Program-made: the position numbers and the translations under genes
The notes under the pieces: model-generated
The model's database searches: none
What the model saw: the letters and a program-made list of their open reading frames with translations, nothing else
Told to the model about the DNA's origin: nothing
In this document: positions 7,348 to 15,909 of the stretch, one piece after another
Numbering within the stretch: position 1 is the stretch's first letter
How the letters are laid out: the number at the start of each line of letters is the position of its first letter
NCBI GenBank assembly: GCA_945946715.1
Contig: CAMEWU010000004.1
Location: forward strand, 1 to 25,702
Direction of reading: 5' to 3'
DNA length: 25,702 bases
Origin: an uncultured Clostridium sp.
GTDB lineage: Bacteria > Bacillota > Clostridia > Lachnospirales > Lachnospiraceae

Positions 7348-9162
7348 ATGTCTCATATAGATCAGAGTAAGATTCGTAATTTTTGTATTATTGCCCATAT
7401 TGACCATGGAAAATCTACATTGGCAGATCGAATTATTGAAAAAACAGGTTTATTAACCAGCCGGGAAATGCAGGCACAGGTTTTAGATAACATGGATTTG
7501 GAACGGGAACGGGGAATTACGATTAAAGCGCAATCCGTTCGGATTGTGTACAAAGCAAAAGATGGAGAAGAATATATTTTCAATTTGATTGATACACCCG
7601 GACACGTAGATTTTAATTATGAAGTGTCCAGAAGTTTAGCTGCCTGTGAAGGTGCAATTTTGGTGGTGGATGCTGCACAGGGGATTGAAGCACAGACACT
7701 GGCAAATGTTTATTTGGCATTAGATCATGACTTGGAGGTAATGCCGGTAATTAATAAAATCGATTTGCCTAGTGCAGAGCCGGAACGGGTGAAAAATGAA
7801 ATTGAAGATGTAATTGGATTGGAGGCGCAGGATGCCCCTTTGATTTCTGCAAAAACAGGAGTGAATATTGAAGAAGTGTTAGAGCAGATTGTAACCAAGA
7901 TACCGGCTCCCAACGGAGATCCGGGAGCACCATTACAGGCTTTAATTTTTGACAGTATTTATGATTCTTATAAGGGAGTTATTATTTTTTGCCGAATTAA
8001 GAACGGAAGTGTAAGAAAAGGTACTAAGATTCGAATGATGGCAACAGGAGCAGAAGAAGAGGTGGTGGAAGTTGGCATTTTTGGTGCAGGTCAATTCTTG
8101 CCTTGTGAAGAATTATCTGCCGGTATGGTAGGGTATATTACTGCCAGCCTAAAGAATGTAAAAGATACTCAGGTGGGAGATACGGTAACGGACGCTGACT
8201 GTCCTTGTAAGGAACCATTACCTGGATATAAGAAAGTAAATCCTATGGTATTCTGTGGGTTGTATCCGGCAGATGGTGCAAAATATCCGGATTTAAGAGA
8301 TGCATTGGAAAAATTGCAATTGAATGATGCTTCCTTGCAATTTGAACCGGAAACTTCCATTGCACTTGGATTTGGATTCCGTTGTGGCTTTTTGGGATTG
8401 CTGCATTTGGAAATTATACAAGAACGATTGGAGCGGGAATATAATCTGGATTTAGTAACGACTGCACCAGGTGTTGTATATCGTGTACACAAAACAAATG
8501 GTGACATGATAGAATTAACCAATCCATCCAATCTTCCGGACCCATCAGAAATTGATTATATGGAAGAACCATTTGTGTCTGCTGAGATTATGGTAACAAA
8601 GGACTTTGTTGGACCGATTATGCAGCTTTGTCAGGAACGAAGAGGAATCTACATCAGTATGGAATATATGGAGGAAACCAGAGCATTATTAAAATACGAG
8701 TTGCCGTTAAATGAAATCATTTATGATTTCTTTGATGTATTAAAATCCCGGTCCAGAGGGTATGCTTCCTTTGATTATGAAATGAAAGAATACAGACAGT
8801 CTAAGCTGGTAAAATTGGATATATTGATTAATAAAGAAGAAGTAGATGCATTATCTTTTATTGTACATGCGGATGGTGCTTATGAACGTGGACGGAAGAT
8901 GTGTGAAAAACTCAAAGACGAGATTCCAAGGCATCTCTTTGAAATTCCAATTCAGGCAGCAATTGGTGGAAAGGTAATTGCGAGAGAAACTGTAAAAGCT
9001 ATGCGGAAGGATGTATTAGCAAAGTGTTATGGTGGAGACATTTCCCGTAAGAGAAAACTGTTAGAAAAGCAAAAAGAAGGAAAGAAGAGAATGCGACAGG
9101 TGGGAAATGTAGAAATCCCACAAAAAGCATTTATGAGTGTTTTAAAGTTGGATAACGAGTAA
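7348..9162 (+). CDS. lepA: Elongation factor 4 (LepA)
   Basis: LepA/EF4 is a ribosome-associated translational GTPase implicated in back-translocation, initiation and ribosome assembly. The 604-residue product has the G1 loop AHIDHGKST (16-24), an ERGITIKAQ switch I, DTPGH (G3), NKID (G4) and SAKTG (G5). The LepA-specific C-terminal domain includes ALGFGFRCGFLGLLHLEI, a KSRSRGYASFDYE stretch and KCYGGDISRKRKLLEKQKEG. The ATG at 7348 is chosen because GGAGG at 7336-7340 is seven bases upstream; an upstream in-frame TTG at 7324 has no such site. lepA followed by hemW and the hrcA operon is a common Firmicutes order. Confidence 0.97.
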   Translation: MSHIDQSKIRNFCIIAHIDHGKSTLADRIIEKTGLLTSREMQAQVLDNMDLERERGITIKAQSVRIVYKAKDGEEYIFNLIDTPGHVDFNYEVSRSLAACEGAILVVDAAQGIEAQTLANVYLALDHDLEVMPVINKIDLPSAEPERVKNEIEDVIGLEAQDAPLISAKTGVNIEEVLEQIVTKIPAPNGDPGAPLQALIFDSIYDSYKGVIIFCRIKNGSVRKGTKIRMMATGAEEEVVEVGIFGAGQFLPCEELSAGMVGYITASLKNVKDTQVGDTVTDADCPCKEPLPGYKKVNPMVFCGLYPADGAKYPDLRDALEKLQLNDASLQFEPETSIALGFGFRCGFLGLLHLEIIQERLEREYNLDLVTTAPGVVYRVHKTNGDMIELTNPSNLPDPSEIDYMEEPFVSAEIMVTKDFVGPIMQLCQERRGIYISMEYMEETRALLKYELPLNEIIYDFFDVLKSRSRGYASFDYEMKEYRQSKLVKLDILINKEEVDALSFIVHADGAYERGRKMCEKLKDEIPRHLFEIPIQAAIGGKVIARETVKAMRKDVLAKCYGGDISRKRKLLEKQKEGKKRMRQVGNVEIPQKAFMSVLKLDNE

Positions 9163-9202
9163 TAAAGAGGAGCTAAAAACATAGGATAAAAGGAAACGAT
9201 AC

Positions 9203-10360
9203 ATGAAGAAAGAAATTAGTTTATATGTTCATATTCCCTTTTGTATAAAAAAATGTAATTATTGTGATTTTCTTTCCTTTGCAGGATGTTCCATGGTGGA
9301 GCAGGAGACATATATGCAACAGTTATTCCGGGAAATAGAATGCTATCGGGATGTTGCTAAGGATTATGTTGTTAAAACTATTTTTATTGGTGGTGGTACC
9401 CCATCCGTTTTACAGGAAGAACTGGTAGAACAACTGTTTCGACAGATTCAGGCAGTTTGGCAGATTGCAGAGGATGCGGAGATAACCATGGAATGTAATC
9501 CCGGTACGTTGACAACCAGAAAATTGGCAGAATATCGAACCTGTGGTATCAATCGTCTAAGTATTGGTCTGCAAAGTGCTGATAACAAAGAATTAAAACG
9601 GTTGGGGCGTATTCATAATTATGAACAGTTTATTGCGAATTATAAACTGGCACGGGAAGCAGGTTTTCGGAATATAAATGTAGATATTATGGCGGCGTTG
9701 CCGGGACAGACACAGAATTCCTTTGGAAAAACTCTTGCAAAACTGGTAGAGTTACAGCCGGAGCACATTTCCGTATATAGTTTAATTGTGGAAGAAGGAA
9801 CTCCTTTTGCAGATGATCCGGAAGTACTGAAAGATTTACCTTCAGAGGCTGTGGAACGAAGAATGTATCGGTATACCAAATCTATATTAAACAGTATGGG
9901 TTATGAACGGTATGAAATATCTAATTATGCAAAGCCCGGATATGCATGCAAACACAATCAGGTATATTGGACGGGAGGAGAATACCTGGGATTTGGATTA
10001 GGTGCGGCATCCTATTGGAATGGAATGCGGTTTGAAAATACCAGAGATATTCAGGACTATGTAAAGAATTGGGATGGAGCAGATATTAATAAGATACGAA
10101 GGAATATTGTGCCGGATACTCAAAAAAGCCAAATGGAAGAATTTATGTTTTTGGGATTACGACTGATGCGCGGTGTTTCGAAAATAGAGTTTGAACAGCG
10201 GTTTGGGGTTTCTATGGAAGAAGTATATGGAACCGTCATTCAAAAGTACGAGAAACAAGGATATTTAACATGGAATCATAATTATTTGAAATTAACTGAT
10301 GCAGGAATTGATGTCAGCAATATCATTATGGCTGATTTTCTTCTGGATGAAACATCTTAG
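9203..10360 (+). CDS. hemW: Radical SAM heme chaperone HemW (HemN-like)
   Basis: HemW is a radical SAM protein that binds heme and is thought to deliver it to respiratory proteins; it was long annotated as oxygen-independent coproporphyrinogen III oxidase. The 385-residue product begins with ISLYVHIPFC and has the CX3CX2C cluster motif at C14, C18 and C21. FIGGGTPS, ECNPGT, LSIGLQS and the HemW-type KHNQVYW motif follow. Length and lack of a longer HemN-type N-terminus favour HemW over HemN. It lies 40 bases after lepA with no visible terminator, so the two are probably co-transcribed. The ribosome site is AAAAGGA at 9189-9195, upstream of the ATG at 9203. Confidence 0.9.
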   Translation: MKKEISLYVHIPFCIKKCNYCDFLSFAGCSMVEQETYMQQLFREIECYRDVAKDYVVKTIFIGGGTPSVLQEELVEQLFRQIQAVWQIAEDAEITMECNPGTLTTRKLAEYRTCGINRLSIGLQSADNKELKRLGRIHNYEQFIANYKLAREAGFRNINVDIMAALPGQTQNSFGKTLAKLVELQPEHISVYSLIVEEGTPFADDPEVLKDLPSEAVERRMYRYTKSILNSMGYERYEISNYAKPGYACKHNQVYWTGGEYLGFGLGAASYWNGMRFENTRDIQDYVKNWDGADINKIRRNIVPDTQKSQMEEFMFLGLRLMRGVSKIEFEQRFGVSMEEVYGTVIQKYEKQGYLTWNHNYLKLTDAGIDVSNIIMADFLLDETS

Positions 10361-10390
10361 AAAAGTCTTGAAAAAAATCTGAAAATTCCC

Positions 10391-10424
10391 TTGACAAAGT
10401 AAAGAGTGAGTGTTAAGTTATACC
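10391..10424 (+). promoter_or_regulatory. Heat-shock operon promoter (hrcA)
   Basis: A perfect -35 TTGACA lies at 10391-10396, directly upstream of the CIRCE operator. The -10 is not clean: TAAGTT at 10414-10419 gives a 17-base spacer but a poor match, while TATACC at 10419-10424 is a better -10 with a 22-base spacer. Either would place the start of transcription at or beside CIRCE, which is the usual repressor geometry. Confidence 0.62.
10408..10416 (+). promoter_or_regulatory. Degenerate extra CIRCE half-site
   Basis: GAGTGTTAA differs by one base from the right half of CIRCE (GAGTGCTAA) and lies 14 bases before the full operator, inside the promoter spacer. It might be an auxiliary HrcA contact or a decayed operator; this is inference from similarity alone. 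Confidence 0.3.
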
Positions 10425-10430
10425 TAGATG

Positions 10431-10457
10431 TTAGCACTCAAAATAAATGAGTGCTAA
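10431..10457. promoter_or_regulatory. CIRCE operator (HrcA binding site)
   Basis: TTAGCACTC (10431-10439), nine spacer bases, then GAGTGCTAA (10449-10457) is an exact match to the CIRCE consensus bound by HrcA. It lies upstream of hrcA itself, so the hrcA-grpE-dnaK-dnaJ operon should be autoregulated and induced by heat, with GroEL normally assisting HrcA folding. In the transcript the repeat also forms a 9-bp hairpin. Confidence 0.97.
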
Positions 10458-10505
10458 TAATCAAAAAGAAAATAAAGGCAGTGTTTTCGAGGAAAGGGTG
10501 ATTGC

Positions 10506-11555
10506 ATGGAGCAGTTAAGCGAACGAAAAATGAAGATTCTTCAGGCGATTGTCGCTAACTACTTGGAAACAGGAGAACCGGTAGGTTCTCGTACAATTTC
10601 AAAATATACAGATTTGAATTTGAGCTCTGCAACCATTCGGAACGAGATGGCAGATTTGGAGGAAAGTGGTTATATTGAACAACCACATACCTCAGCCGGA
10701 CGAATTCCAACGGATGCCGGTTATCGGGTTTATGTTGACCAGTTAATGCAGGAACGGGACAATGAAGTAGAAGAAATGCGGCAGGAACGAGAAGGACTGT
10801 TGGAACGGGTAGACCGAATGGAGGTTATGCTAAAACAGGTAGCAAAAGTACTGGCGTACAACACGAATTATGCTGCTATGATTACAGCACCACAGAATCA
10901 GGAGATTCGGGTAAAGTTTATTCAACTTACCATGGTAGATGAAAAACATATATTAGCTGTCATTGTCGTAGATAGAAATGTAATTAAGAATCAGTTGATT
11001 CCGGTAGAAGAACCGCTTGCAAATGACGAGGTATTAAAACTCAGTATTCTTCTGAACTCCTTTTTACAAGGTGCAACATTAGGAGATATTAATATCGAAA
11101 TGATACAGACTATGAAGGTTCAGGCAGGAGTTTATGCAGATATTTTAGACCGGATATTAAGTGGAATTGTAGAAGCAGTAAAGTCAGCAGATGAACGGCA
11201 GATTTATACCAGCGGTGCAACGAATATTCTGAAATATCCTGAAATTGGAGATGAAGCAAAAACCAGTGTGCTTTTGGAAGCGTTTGAAGAAAAGCAAATG
11301 CTCAATCAGCTGGTAGATGAGACGTTGAATAGTAACGAAAAGGGAATCCAAGTATATATTGGTGATGAAGCACCGGTACAGAATATGAAGGATTTGAGTG
11401 TGGTTACTGCAACTTATGAATTACAGGAAGGTGCAAAAGGAACTATTGGTATTATTGGACCTAAACGTATGGATTATAAGAAAGTAGTGAGTACATTGAA
11501 AGAGTTGACTGTTGAATTAGATGAGATATTTAATAAAAAAGATAAAATAACGTAA
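10506..11555 (+). CDS. hrcA: Heat-inducible transcription repressor HrcA
   Basis: HrcA represses class I heat-shock genes by binding CIRCE as a dimer. The 349-residue product has the conserved N-terminal winged helix with LSERKMKILQAIVANYLETG, EPVGSRTISK, LSSATIRNEMADLEE and the signature QPHTSAGRIPTDAGYRVYV within the first 80 residues. A heptad-like charged segment around 82-105 follows, then the GAF-like dimerisation domain. The perfect CIRCE 49 bases upstream of the start confirms context. The ATG at 10506 is preceded by GAAAGGGTG at 10492-10500. It is first in the grpE-dnaK-dnaJ operon. Confidence 0.97.
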   Translation: MEQLSERKMKILQAIVANYLETGEPVGSRTISKYTDLNLSSATIRNEMADLEESGYIEQPHTSAGRIPTDAGYRVYVDQLMQERDNEVEEMRQEREGLLERVDRMEVMLKQVAKVLAYNTNYAAMITAPQNQEIRVKFIQLTMVDEKHILAVIVVDRNVIKNQLIPVEEPLANDEVLKLSILLNSFLQGATLGDINIEMIQTMKVQAGVYADILDRILSGIVEAVKSADERQIYTSGATNILKYPEIGDEAKTSVLLEAFEEKQMLNQLVDETLNSNEKGIQVYIGDEAPVQNMKDLSVVTATYELQEGAKGTIGIIGPKRMDYKKVVSTLKELTVELDEIFNKKDKIT

Positions 11556-11571
11556 GGAGATGAGTCAGGGA

Positions 11572-12768
11572 ATGAATGAACTTCAAAAAGAGTATTTTGA
11601 ACGGGCTGAGAAAGAACGGGCAGAAGCAGAAGCAGCAGAAGAGGCAAGACTGTTAAAAGTATTAGAAGCTGAACGAGAAAAAGATGCAAAGAAAGCAGCA
11701 GCTGCTAAAAAAGCAAAAGAAGAAGCAGACCGGAAAGCGGAAGAAGAGGCAATTGAAATTATTAACCGTGTCAAAGCAGAGGTTGCTGCAAATAAAATAA
11801 AAGAAGCAGAAGCAAAGAAACAGGCAGAACTGGAAAAGCAGAAAGCAGAAAAGAAGGCGGAAAGCATGAAGCGTTTTGAAGAGGACCAGAAAGCAAAAAC
11901 GATGCAGAAGCCTGAATCTTCAGAAGAAGTAAAAGAACCGGAAATATCTGAAAAGGATAAAGAACCGAAATCGGCAGAGAATGAAAAGAAGCCGGAGAAG
12001 GCAGAACAACCGGAGAAGGCAGAAGCATCCTCAGTGGATGAAGAAGAGGAAACAAGCATTTATGAGAGAGAACCGGTAGGTGAAGCATCTATGCCAAAGA
12101 AAAGCCCGAAATTTAAGAAGGGTGGAAAAAAGAGCACAGGTGCCGGTAAGGTTCCACAGCGTCCACAACCACAGGAGGCAGCAGCTACGGATGATACTGC
12201 AGAAGCAGTTGAGACAGCAAAAGAATCAGAGCCTGTGAATGAAGAAAAGGTAACTGTTGATGCAGAAGTTTTAGAAGAAACAGTGACAGAAAAGGCAACA
12301 CCGGAGAGTAAGGCAGCAGCTGACAGGGAAGCAAAGCTTCAGGAACTGGCAGATGAATGGCAGGATAAATATAAGCGGTTACTGGCAGAGTTTGAAAATG
12401 CCAGAGCCAGAGAAGCAAAAGAAGCCAGCCGAATGTATGACGTTGGTGCCAAAGGAGTATTAGAAAAGTTGCTACCAGTGGTAGACAATTTTGAGCGAGC
12501 AATCCAAACCATACCGGAAGAAGACAAAGAACGTGCCTTCGAGCAAGGTGTGGATAAAATTTATAAACAAATGATGACCACTCTGGAAGAAATTGGTGTG
12601 CAGCCAATGAATGCAGAGGGCACCGAGTTTAACCCTGATTTGCACAATGCAGTGATGCATGTAGAAGACGAAGCCTTCGGTGAAAATGTGGTAGCTGAGG
12701 AAATGCAAAAGGGCTATATGTATAAAGATTCTGTACTACGGTACAGCATGGTAAAAGTTGCAAATTAA
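11572..12768 (+). CDS. grpE: Nucleotide exchange factor GrpE with long charged N-terminal extension
   Basis: GrpE releases ADP from DnaK. The C-terminal ~150 residues are a standard GrpE: KLQELADEWQDKYKRLLAEF, the long dimer helix, LEKLLPVVDNFERAI, GVQPMN.EG.EFNPDLHNAV, and a final KGYMYKDSVLRYSMVKVAN. About 250 residues precede it, making the protein roughly twice the usual ~190 residues. The extension has an A/E/K-rich helix to about 110, an acidic KPE/KEP-rich linker to about 165, a basic patch KKSPKFKKGGKK, and a second acidic linker. Start choice is uncertain. The AAGGAG at 11554-11559 touches an ATG at 11560 but is 12 bases from the in-frame ATG at 11572, which I prefer. No frame break or second gene is visible, so the extension looks genuine. 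Confidence 0.9.
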   Translation: MNELQKEYFERAEKERAEAEAAEEARLLKVLEAEREKDAKKAAAAKKAKEEADRKAEEEAIEIINRVKAEVAANKIKEAEAKKQAELEKQKAEKKAESMKRFEEDQKAKTMQKPESSEEVKEPEISEKDKEPKSAENEKKPEKAEQPEKAEASSVDEEEETSIYEREPVGEASMPKKSPKFKKGGKKSTGAGKVPQRPQPQEAAATDDTAEAVETAKESEPVNEEKVTVDAEVLEETVTEKATPESKAAADREAKLQELADEWQDKYKRLLAEFENARAREAKEASRMYDVGAKGVLEKLLPVVDNFERAIQTIPEEDKERAFEQGVDKIYKQMMTTLEEIGVQPMNAEGTEFNPDLHNAVMHVEDEAFGENVVAEEMQKGYMYKDSVLRYSMVKVAN

Positions 12769-12787
12769 TATTTGGAGGTAAACAAAA

Positions 12788-14638
12788 ATGGGAAAGATTA
12801 TTGGTATTGACTTAGGAACAACAAATTCATGTGTAGCTGTTATGGAAGGTGGTAAGCCGGTAGTTATCACAAATGCAGAAGGTGCAAGAACAACACCATC
12901 TGTAGTAGCATTCACAAAGACTGGTGAGCGTGTGGTTGGTGAACCTGCAAAGCGTCAGGCAGTTACCAACGCAGATAAGACCATTTCTTCTATTAAGAGA
13001 CATATGGGTTCAGATTACAAAGTAGCAATTGATGATAAGAAGTATTCACCACAAGAGATTTCTGCAATGGTATTACAGAAGTTAAAGGCTGATGCAGAGG
13101 CATACTTAGGAGAAAAGGTAACAGAAGCTGTTATTACAGTTCCTGCTTATTTCTCAGATTCACAGCGTCAGGCAACAAAGGATGCCGGTAAGATTGCAGG
13201 CTTGGATGTAAAGCGTATTATAAACGAGCCAACAGCGGCAGCTTTGTCTTATGGTTTGGATAATGAGAAAGAACAGAAGATTATGGTATACGACTTAGGT
13301 GGTGGTACCTTCGATGTATCCATTATTGAAATTGGTGATGGTGTTATTGAAGTATTAGCAACTGCCGGTGATAACAGACTGGGTGGTGATGATTTTGATA
13401 ATGTAATTACCGATTATATGTTAAATGAATTTAAGAATAAGGAAGGCGTTGACTTATCCGGTGACAAGATGGCAATGCAGAGATTAAAGGAAGCTGCAGA
13501 AAAGGCAAAGAAAGAGTTGTCTTCTTCAACTACAACAAACATTAACTTGCCATTTATTACTGCAACAGCAGAAGGTCCAAAGCATTTTGATATGGATTTA
13601 ACAAGAGCAAAATTCGATGAATTAACCGCTCACTTAGTAGATAAGACATCTGGTCCGGTACAAACAGCATTAAAGGATGCCGGTTTGACAGCAGCAGAAT
13701 TAGATAAAGTATTATTAGTTGGTGGTTCTACCCGTATTATCGCAGTACAGGAAATGGTTAAAAAGTTAACCGGTAAAGAACCATTCAAGGGTATTAATCC
13801 GGATGAGTGTGTTGCAATTGGTGCTTCTATCCAGGGTGGTAAGTTAGCAGGTGATGCAGGTGCCGGTGAAATCCTTCTGTTGGACGTAACCCCATTAACA
13901 CTTTCTATTGAGACTATGGGTGGTATCGCAACACATTTGATTGAGAGAAATACAACCATTCCTACCAAGAAGAGCCAGATTTTCTCAACAGCACAGGATA
14001 ATCAGGATGCAGTTGATATCAACGTAGTTCAGGGTGAGCGTCAGTTTGCCAGAGATAATAAGAGCTTAGGCCGGTTCCGTTTGGATGGTATTGCTCCTGC
14101 AAGACGTGGTGTTCCACAGATTGAAGTTACATTTGATATCGATGCAAATGGTATTGTAAATGTATCCGCTAAGGATTTGGGAACCGGAAGCGAACAGCAT
14201 ATTACCATTACTTCCGGAACTTCCATGTCAGATGATGATATTGAAAAGGCAGTTAAGGAAGCTGCTGAGTACGAAGCACAGGATAAGAAGCGTAAGGAAG
14301 GTATTGAAGCAAGAAATGATGCAGACTCTATGGTATTCCAGACAGAGAAGGCATTAGAAGATGTTGGCGATAAATTATCAGATTCTGATAAGTCTCAGGT
14401 TCAAGCCGACTTGCAGGCATTAAAGGATGTACTTGCAAAAACGGATATTGAGAATTTGAGTGATTCTCAAATTGAAGAAATCAAGGCTGGCAGAGAAAAG
14501 TTGATGAACAGTGCGCAGACATTATTCTCAAAGCTGTATGAGCAGAATGGACCTGGAGCAAATGCAGGAACCGGAACTGCAAGCCCGGATTATTCCGATG
14601 ACAGTGATGTAGTAGATGGAGATTACACAGAAGTTTAA
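12788..14638 (+). CDS. dnaK: Molecular chaperone DnaK (Hsp70)
   Basis: DnaK is the ATP-dependent Hsp70 chaperone working with DnaJ and GrpE. The 616-residue product opens with IIGIDLGTTNSCVAV. The nucleotide-binding domain contains VPAYFSDSQRQATKDAGKIAGL, VYDLGGGTFDVSI and VLLVGGSTRI. The linker LLLDVTPLTLSIET leads to the substrate-binding domain, and a helical lid ends in an acidic DDSDVVDGDYTEV tail. Its N-terminal domain is of the shorter Gram-positive type. GGAGG at 12774-12778 is well spaced for the ATG at 12788. It is encoded 19 bases after grpE, as the third gene of the CIRCE operon. Confidence 0.99.
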   Translation: MGKIIGIDLGTTNSCVAVMEGGKPVVITNAEGARTTPSVVAFTKTGERVVGEPAKRQAVTNADKTISSIKRHMGSDYKVAIDDKKYSPQEISAMVLQKLKADAEAYLGEKVTEAVITVPAYFSDSQRQATKDAGKIAGLDVKRIINEPTAAALSYGLDNEKEQKIMVYDLGGGTFDVSIIEIGDGVIEVLATAGDNRLGGDDFDNVITDYMLNEFKNKEGVDLSGDKMAMQRLKEAAEKAKKELSSSTTTNINLPFITATAEGPKHFDMDLTRAKFDELTAHLVDKTSGPVQTALKDAGLTAAELDKVLLVGGSTRIIAVQEMVKKLTGKEPFKGINPDECVAIGASIQGGKLAGDAGAGEILLLDVTPLTLSIETMGGIATHLIERNTTIPTKKSQIFSTAQDNQDAVDINVVQGERQFARDNKSLGRFRLDGIAPARRGVPQIEVTFDIDANGIVNVSAKDLGTGSEQHITITSGTSMSDDDIEKAVKEAAEYEAQDKKRKEGIEARNDADSMVFQTEKALEDVGDKLSDSDKSQVQADLQALKDVLAKTDIENLSDSQIEEIKAGREKLMNSAQTLFSKLYEQNGPGANAGTGTASPDYSDDSDVVDGDYTEV

Positions 14639-14643
14639 GACTT

Positions 14644-14688
14644 GCGAACATGCACAGATGTATGATATTATGCATCTGTGCATCTCGC
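14644..14688 (+). other. Intercistronic hairpin between dnaK and dnaJ
   Basis: ATGCACAGATG (14650-14660) and CATCTGTGCAT (14673-14683) form a perfect 11-bp stem with a 12-base loop, extended by GCGA/TCGC (14644-14647 and 14685-14688) across a small internal loop. No T tract follows, so it is unlikely to be a full intrinsic terminator. It more likely acts as a 3' stability or processing element setting dnaK above dnaJ, or a weak attenuator. The gap is 98 bases, wider than other gaps in the operon. Confidence 0.6.
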
Positions 14689-14736
14689 GTTGATGGATGC
14701 AAGTAAGAATAAATAATAGTGATAAGGTGATAGACG

Positions 14737-15909
14737 ATGGCAGATAGTAAAAGAGATTATTATGAGGTTCTGGGTGTATCAAAGGGTGCTACAGACGCAG
14801 AATTGAAAAAAGCCTATCGTGCTTTGGCAAAAAAGTATCATCCGGATATGAATCCGGGAGATGCAGAAGCAGAAGCAAAATTTAAAGAAGCATCGGAAGC
14901 CTATGAAGTGTTAAGTGATCCGGAAAAGAGAGCCAGATATGATCAGTTCGGTCACGCAGCATTTGAACAAGGTGGTGGTCCGGGTGGATTTGAAGGCGGA
15001 TTTGGCTTTGACATGAATGATATGGGTGATATTTTTGGTGATATCTTTGGTGATATGTTTGGTGGCGGCAGAAGCAGCCGGCAATCCAATGGACCAATGA
15101 AAGGTCAGAATATCAAAACCACAGTGCGTGTGAAGTTTGAAGAAGCTGTATTTGGAACCCAAAAAGAACTGGAACTTCCATTGAAGGATGAATGTGAAGT
15201 GTGTCATGGAACTGGTGCACAGCCAGGACATAGTCCGGAGACTTGTCCAAAATGTAATGGTAAAGGACAGGTGGTTACGACACAACAGTCTTTATTTGGA
15301 GTTGTACGTAGTGCTACCATATGTCCGGAGTGTTCCGGAAGTGGTAAAGTCATTCGTTATAAATGTAGTCATTGCGCCGGAACCGGTTATGTGAAGAGTA
15401 AGAAGAAGATTCAGGTAGTTGTGCCGGCTGGTATTGACAATGGACAGAGTATTCGTATTCGTGGCAAGGGTGAACCGGGTATTAATGGCGGTGAACGTGG
15501 TGATTTGCTGGTATCTGTATTAGTAGATAAGCATCCGAAGTTCCAGCGTCAGGAATATGATTTATATTCTTCAGAGCCAATTACCTTTACCCAGGCAGCT
15601 TTGGGTGGAACCATACAGATTAATACAGTTGATGGACCAATGGATTATAATATTAGTCCGGGAACTCAGACTGATACTCGTATTACCTTAAAAGGTAAAG
15701 GAGTTCCAACCTTACGGAATAAGAATGTTCGTGGTAATCATTATGTAACCTTAGTCGTTCAGGTACCGGATAAACTAACCGCAGAACAGACGGATATATT
15801 GAAGCAGTATGACGCGGCAACAGGTTCAACTGCCAGACGTTCAACAGATTCAGGTGGATTTAGTTTTGGAGAACATAAGAAAAAGGGATTTGGTGGTAAG
15901 AAGAAATGA
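14737..15909 (+). CDS. dnaJ: Molecular chaperone DnaJ (Hsp40)
   Basis: DnaJ delivers substrates to DnaK and stimulates its ATPase. The 390-residue product is a type I DnaJ: a J domain with HPD at 35-37, and a G/F-rich linker at about 78-112 containing the short repeat DIFGDIFGDMFGGG. Four zinc-binding repeats follow, CEVCHGTG (153-160), CPKCNGKG (170-177), CPECSGSG (196-203) and CSHCAGTG (210-217), then the C-terminal substrate-binding domains. AAGGTG at 14724-14729 precedes the ATG at 14737. The stop overlaps the prmA start by four bases (ATGA), so the two are translationally coupled. Confidence 0.98.
   Translation: MADSKRDYYEVLGVSKGATDAELKKAYRALAKKYHPDMNPGDAEAEAKFKEASEAYEVLSDPEKRARYDQFGHAAFEQGGGPGGFEGGFGFDMNDMGDIFGDIFGDMFGGGRSSRQSNGPMKGQNIKTTVRVKFEEAVFGTQKELELPLKDECEVCHGTGAQPGHSPETCPKCNGKGQVVTTQQSLFGVVRSATICPECSGSGKVIRYKCSHCAGTGYVKSKKKIQVVVPAGIDNGQSIRIRGKGEPGINGGERGDLLVSVLVDKHPKFQRQEYDLYSSEPITFTQAALGGTIQINTVDGPMDYNISPGTQTDTRITLKGKGVPTLRNKNVRGNHYVTLVVQVPDKLTAEQTDILKQYDAATGSTARRSTDSGGFSFGEHKKKGFGGKKK

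Noticed and set aside
7188..7349. N-terminal extension of sigG by 54 residues
   Set aside because: The extension overlaps the lepA promoter and ribosome site and is unlike sigma-G. Starting at 7187 gives the exact family length with a strong ribosome site.
11583..12088. Long open frames on the - strand opposite grpE
   Set aside because: They are serine/leucine-rich mirror images of the A/E/K-rich coding repeat, without ribosome sites or recognisable domains.
15031..15069. Short tandem repeat in dnaJ
   Set aside because: It encodes the DIFGDIFGDMFGG part of the normal G/F-rich linker, so it is protein low complexity, not a DNA repeat element.
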